Source: Pseudoneobacillus rhizosphaerae
Lineage (GTDB): Bacteria; Bacillota; Bacilli; Bacillales; Cytobacillaceae
Length of the DNA stretch: 64,000 nt
Assembly: GCF_917563885.1 (NCBI RefSeq)
Contig: NZ_CAKJTG010000023.1
Location: 1-64,000 of the forward strand
Reading direction: 5' to 3'
The notes beneath the pieces are model-generated. The model saw only the letters and a program-made list of their open reading frames with translations. It did not search any database and had not been told where the DNA came from. Shown here in pieces: positions 61,427 to 64,000 of this stretch. Position 1 is the stretch's first letter; the number at the start of each line of letters is the position of its first letter. Both the position numbers and the translations under genes were made by a program.

Positions 61427-62335
61427 TTAACGTAAGAAATCTACTAGGGAAGGCTGAATGATACGAGCACCTGCCGAAAGTGCAGCACGTTGAACATTTT
61501 CCTGCGCTTTCAAATTGACAATTACTTGAGAAATATCAATATCCTCTTCTTGTGATAAAAGGCGAGTTGTTGATACTTCAATTCCGTCCATTCGAGACAT
61601 GGCTAATTCGATACGATTCATACGAGCTCCCAGTTCAGATCGTTCCTTCAAGATATTATCTATTTGACTATCTAGTTTATCCAAATGATTACTATCATTT
61701 TCATTTGAGTTTCTAAATTTATCGACAATATCCGATAGAACTTTGAAGACTCCTCCAATATCTTGATTATTAAAAATATCCATTCCACGAATATTGATTT
61801 GAATGTTACTCTTAGCCCCAACTTCTAACTCCAAAACTTCTTGATTGTTATTTCTAAACTCCCTTGGAGAATTAGGAATAGTTGGGTCAGCGTTATATGG
61901 TGGATTCTTGATGTCAGTGCCTGCGAAAATATATTTCCCAGCAAACTGTGTGTTCGCGATTTCACCAAGATGATTTTTCAATTGGTTAATTTCTTCAGCA
62001 ATAGCGGTTCGTGAGTTTGCATCATTTGTTCCGTTTAGTCCTTGAACAGTTAATTCACGGACGCGTTGCATGACTTCTGTTACTTCATTTAAGGCTTCAT
62101 CTGTTGAGGTCATCCAGGAAAGACCATGATCCAAGTTCCTTTTGTATTGTTCAATTTCATTCAATGAAGACCGATAAAACATTCCTCTTACAGCGGTAAC
62201 AGGATTGTCAGATGGCTTATTTATTTTCTTACCTGTCGATAATTGATCTTGGTAGGTTTCCATCATTTTATTATTTCGCTGCAAATTAAAAAGCATATTT
62301 GAATTGAGGATATTTTGGGTAACACGGATGCTCAT
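61427..62335 (-). CDS. flgL: hook-filament junction protein FlgL
   Basis: 302 aa, flagellin-like at both ends: RVTQNILNSNMLFNLQRNNK and STGKKINKPSDNPVTAVRGM near the N-terminus, ALSAGARIIQPSLVDFLR at the C-terminus. It joins the hook to the filament with FlgK. Confidence 0.95.
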   Translation of the reverse strand: MSIRVTQNILNSNMLFNLQRNNKMMETYQDQLSTGKKINKPSDNPVTAVRGMFYRSSLNEIEQYKRNLDHGLSWMTSTDEALNEVTEVMQRVRELTVQGLNGTNDANSRTAIAEEINQLKNHLGEIANTQFAGKYIFAGTDIKNPPYNADPTIPNSPREFRNNNQEVLELEVGAKSNIQINIRGMDIFNNQDIGGVFKVLSDIVDKFRNSNENDSNHLDKLDSQIDNILKERSELGARMNRIELAMSRMDGIEVSTTRLLSQEEDIDISQVIVNLKAQENVQRAALSAGARIIQPSLVDFLR

Positions 62336-62348
62336 TTGCTTAAACCTC

Positions 62349-63788
62349 CTACAATCCTACTCGGCCCATTCCGTTAATGATTTTATCTAAGCATTGATCC
62401 ATAACTGTCACCATGCGAGCTGATGCGTTATATGCTTGCTGGAATTTAATCATATTTGTCATTTCTTCATCCAACGATACACCGGAAACAGATTGTCTTC
62501 TATTTTCAACTTGTTTAACAATTAATTCTGAGTTCTCTAGCATTCTTTGTGATTCTTGTGAATCGATACCAAGTTGTCCGATAATGTTACGATAAAAGTC
62601 GCTAACTGATGTATCAGATCCACCAATATTTATAGTACCAAATTTAATGTCTGCCATTGCTTGAGCGTTTTTTCCATTCCCTGATGACGATTTTCCGGGA
62701 GCCTCCTCTATTGCAGCAGCAATTAAATTTAAGGATTTCATAATATCAGGATGAACGTTTATATCACTAGCATTCGTTCCTACAAAGAATTCGACTTTTT
62801 GATTCGATTTTCCTTCTATATTATCCAAATTCATTCCATTTAAATGAACTTTATTGACTTCGTCAGCAAAAGCTTTAGCTAATTCATTAAGAGCATTTTT
62901 CATTTTAGGTAGAACGTTTAAATCTCCACCATTCATCTTCCCAAAGGATTCAATATACCCTACCAATTCCCCACCGTCTAAGGCAATTGTGTTTCCACCT
63001 ATTTTAAATTCAGAAGGATTAAGTAACCCAGTAGCTTGGTCATAACCAAGAGAAAGTGTATTGTAATCCTTTCCGGAAATCAATTTTGCACTACCTACTG
63101 TTACATCAACCATACCGTTTTCCCCAGAGGTAACCTTTACATTTACAAGTTTCGATAATTGATCAATCAAGACATCACGTTGATCATAAAGATCGTTTGG
63201 TTGGTAATTGTTTGGTACTACACGGGAAATTTGAGCATTTAGATTACCAATTTGTTTCGCTAAAGAGTTTATTTCATTTGTTTTGGTGTCAATTACATTT
63301 TTAAGATCAGATTCAATTTGATTTAATGAATCCATAATATGTTTAAAGGTTTCTGCGACTGCGACCCCTCTTTGACGAACAACGGACCGGGCAGCTGCGC
63401 TCTCTGGATGATTCGCCAGCTCTTGCCACCCCTTCCAAAATTCATCCATTGTACGGGCTAGTCCATTATCAGAAGGTTCATTTAGCAATTCCTCAATTTT
63501 TGAAAATGTTTCGCTTTTTGCTTCCCAGTAACCTGTATTTTTAAGTTCTCCTCTAATTTGAACATCTAAATATTCTTCTCTCAGACGAACAAGCTTAGAA
63601 ATTTCTACTCCTGTACCTAATTTAACCCCTGCTGTAGAAATGGGATTGCTTGCCTGCATTTCAACGCGCTGTCTAGTATAGCCATTTGTATTTGCATTGG
63701 CGATATTATGTCCAGTTGTATTTAATGCCATTTGCTGAGCAAACAAACCTCTTCTTCCAACCTCTAGTCCATGGAATGTCGAAGCCAT
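62349..63788 (-). CDS. flgK: hook-filament junction protein FlgK
   Basis: 479 aa. N-terminal rod-type motif MALNTTGHNIANANTNGYTR; C-terminus MTNMIKFQQAYNASARMVTV. It is 13 bp before flgL, with AGGAGG upstream. Confidence 0.95.
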   Translation of the reverse strand: MASTFHGLEVGRRGLFAQQMALNTTGHNIANANTNGYTRQRVEMQASNPISTAGVKLGTGVEISKLVRLREEYLDVQIRGELKNTGYWEAKSETFSKIEELLNEPSDNGLARTMDEFWKGWQELANHPESAAARSVVRQRGVAVAETFKHIMDSLNQIESDLKNVIDTKTNEINSLAKQIGNLNAQISRVVPNNYQPNDLYDQRDVLIDQLSKLVNVKVTSGENGMVDVTVGSAKLISGKDYNTLSLGYDQATGLLNPSEFKIGGNTIALDGGELVGYIESFGKMNGGDLNVLPKMKNALNELAKAFADEVNKVHLNGMNLDNIEGKSNQKVEFFVGTNASDINVHPDIMKSLNLIAAAIEEAPGKSSSGNGKNAQAMADIKFGTINIGGSDTSVSDFYRNIIGQLGIDSQESQRMLENSELIVKQVENRRQSVSGVSLDEEMTNMIKFQQAYNASARMVTVMDQCLDKIINGMGRVGL

Positions 63789-63820
63789 AATGAACCTCCT
63801 TTTACTATATTGGATAGTTT

Positions 63821-64000
63821 CTATACTTTTGCATCTAGTAGACTCATGTAGCGATTTTTATTATTTGGCCCATATCCAATGGACGGTTCTTTGCGGAGAT
63901 GCATTGAAATAGTGTACTGAACGTAGGAAAGTGAAGTTTGGATTAATTCTTGATTGCTCTCGTTCAAGAAGGAAATTTCTTTTATTAATTGACGAAGTTG
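63821..64000 (-). CDS. flgN: FlgN, partial (C-terminal 59 residues)
   Basis: The open frame enters from the right edge and ends at a TAG at 63821-63823. It reads QLRQLIKEISFLNESNQELI, then QYTISM, an acidic helical FlgK/FlgL chaperone end. Its place just upstream of flgK matches flgN. Confidence 0.75.
   Translation of the reverse strand, partial: QLRQLIKEISFLNESNQELIQTSLSYVQYTISMHLRKEPSIGYGPNNKNRYMSLLDAKV

Overview
The window comes from a low-GC, flagellated, endospore-former-type Gram-positive bacterium, most likely family Bacillaceae. The evidence is AGGAGG-type ribosome sites, many TTG/GTG starts, and close relatives of Bacillus subtilis FlhO/FlhP, FliY, YviE, YaaR, YvyF, YlxF, YitT and TcyABC. 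The genus cannot be fixed from the sequence alone.

Layout. Bases 1-490 hold a 51-bp tandem repeat. A cystine ABC transporter (tcyABC, minus) follows at 490-2779, then a YitT membrane protein, a small FbpB-like basic protein and a HAD phosphatase (3039-4972, plus). Next on the minus strand is a secreted protein - ABC transporter - two-component system unit (5013-9589). Bases 9741-14948 form a tungsten/molybdenum-pterin enzyme module: MoeB/ThiF, an aldehyde ferredoxin oxidoreductase, and MoaD with a small overlapping partner. It is interrupted by a NERD-domain protein and a 20/21-bp tandem repeat array. From 15053 to the right edge nearly everything is motility and chemotaxis: MCP; yviE-flaG; hag, preceded by a tandem two-domain CsrA protein; fliD; cheA-cheW-cheW-yaaR-fliL2-flhO-flhP; motAB; an IS1182-type insertion sequence; fliK-flgD-flgE-fliL-fliM-fliY-cheY-yvyF; cheR-cheB-motE-like; the core flgB-to-sigD operon; a muramidase; fliS-fliT; an unrecognised Myb/SANT-like protein; and flgN(partial)-flgK-flgL-PilZ.

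Working together, the flgB-sigD operon builds the basal body, the export gate and sigma-D. Six sigma-D-type promoters, all with a 15-bp spacer and a CCGATA core, can then be read upstream of mcp, flaG, the csrA-like gene, fliD, cheR and fliS. The B. subtilis fla/che order is broken here: the fliK-to-cheY block and the che genes sit in separate transcription units, and no swrD, cheC, cheD, cheV, fliW or flgM is seen in the window.

The most interesting feature is the protein at 19638-19994. It is two CsrA domains in one chain, and the predicted RNA-contact residues survive in only one of the two composite binding surfaces. Also notable are the IS element that duplicated a palindromic terminator on insertion, and recurrent TTTGAT inverted repeats upstream of motility operons.
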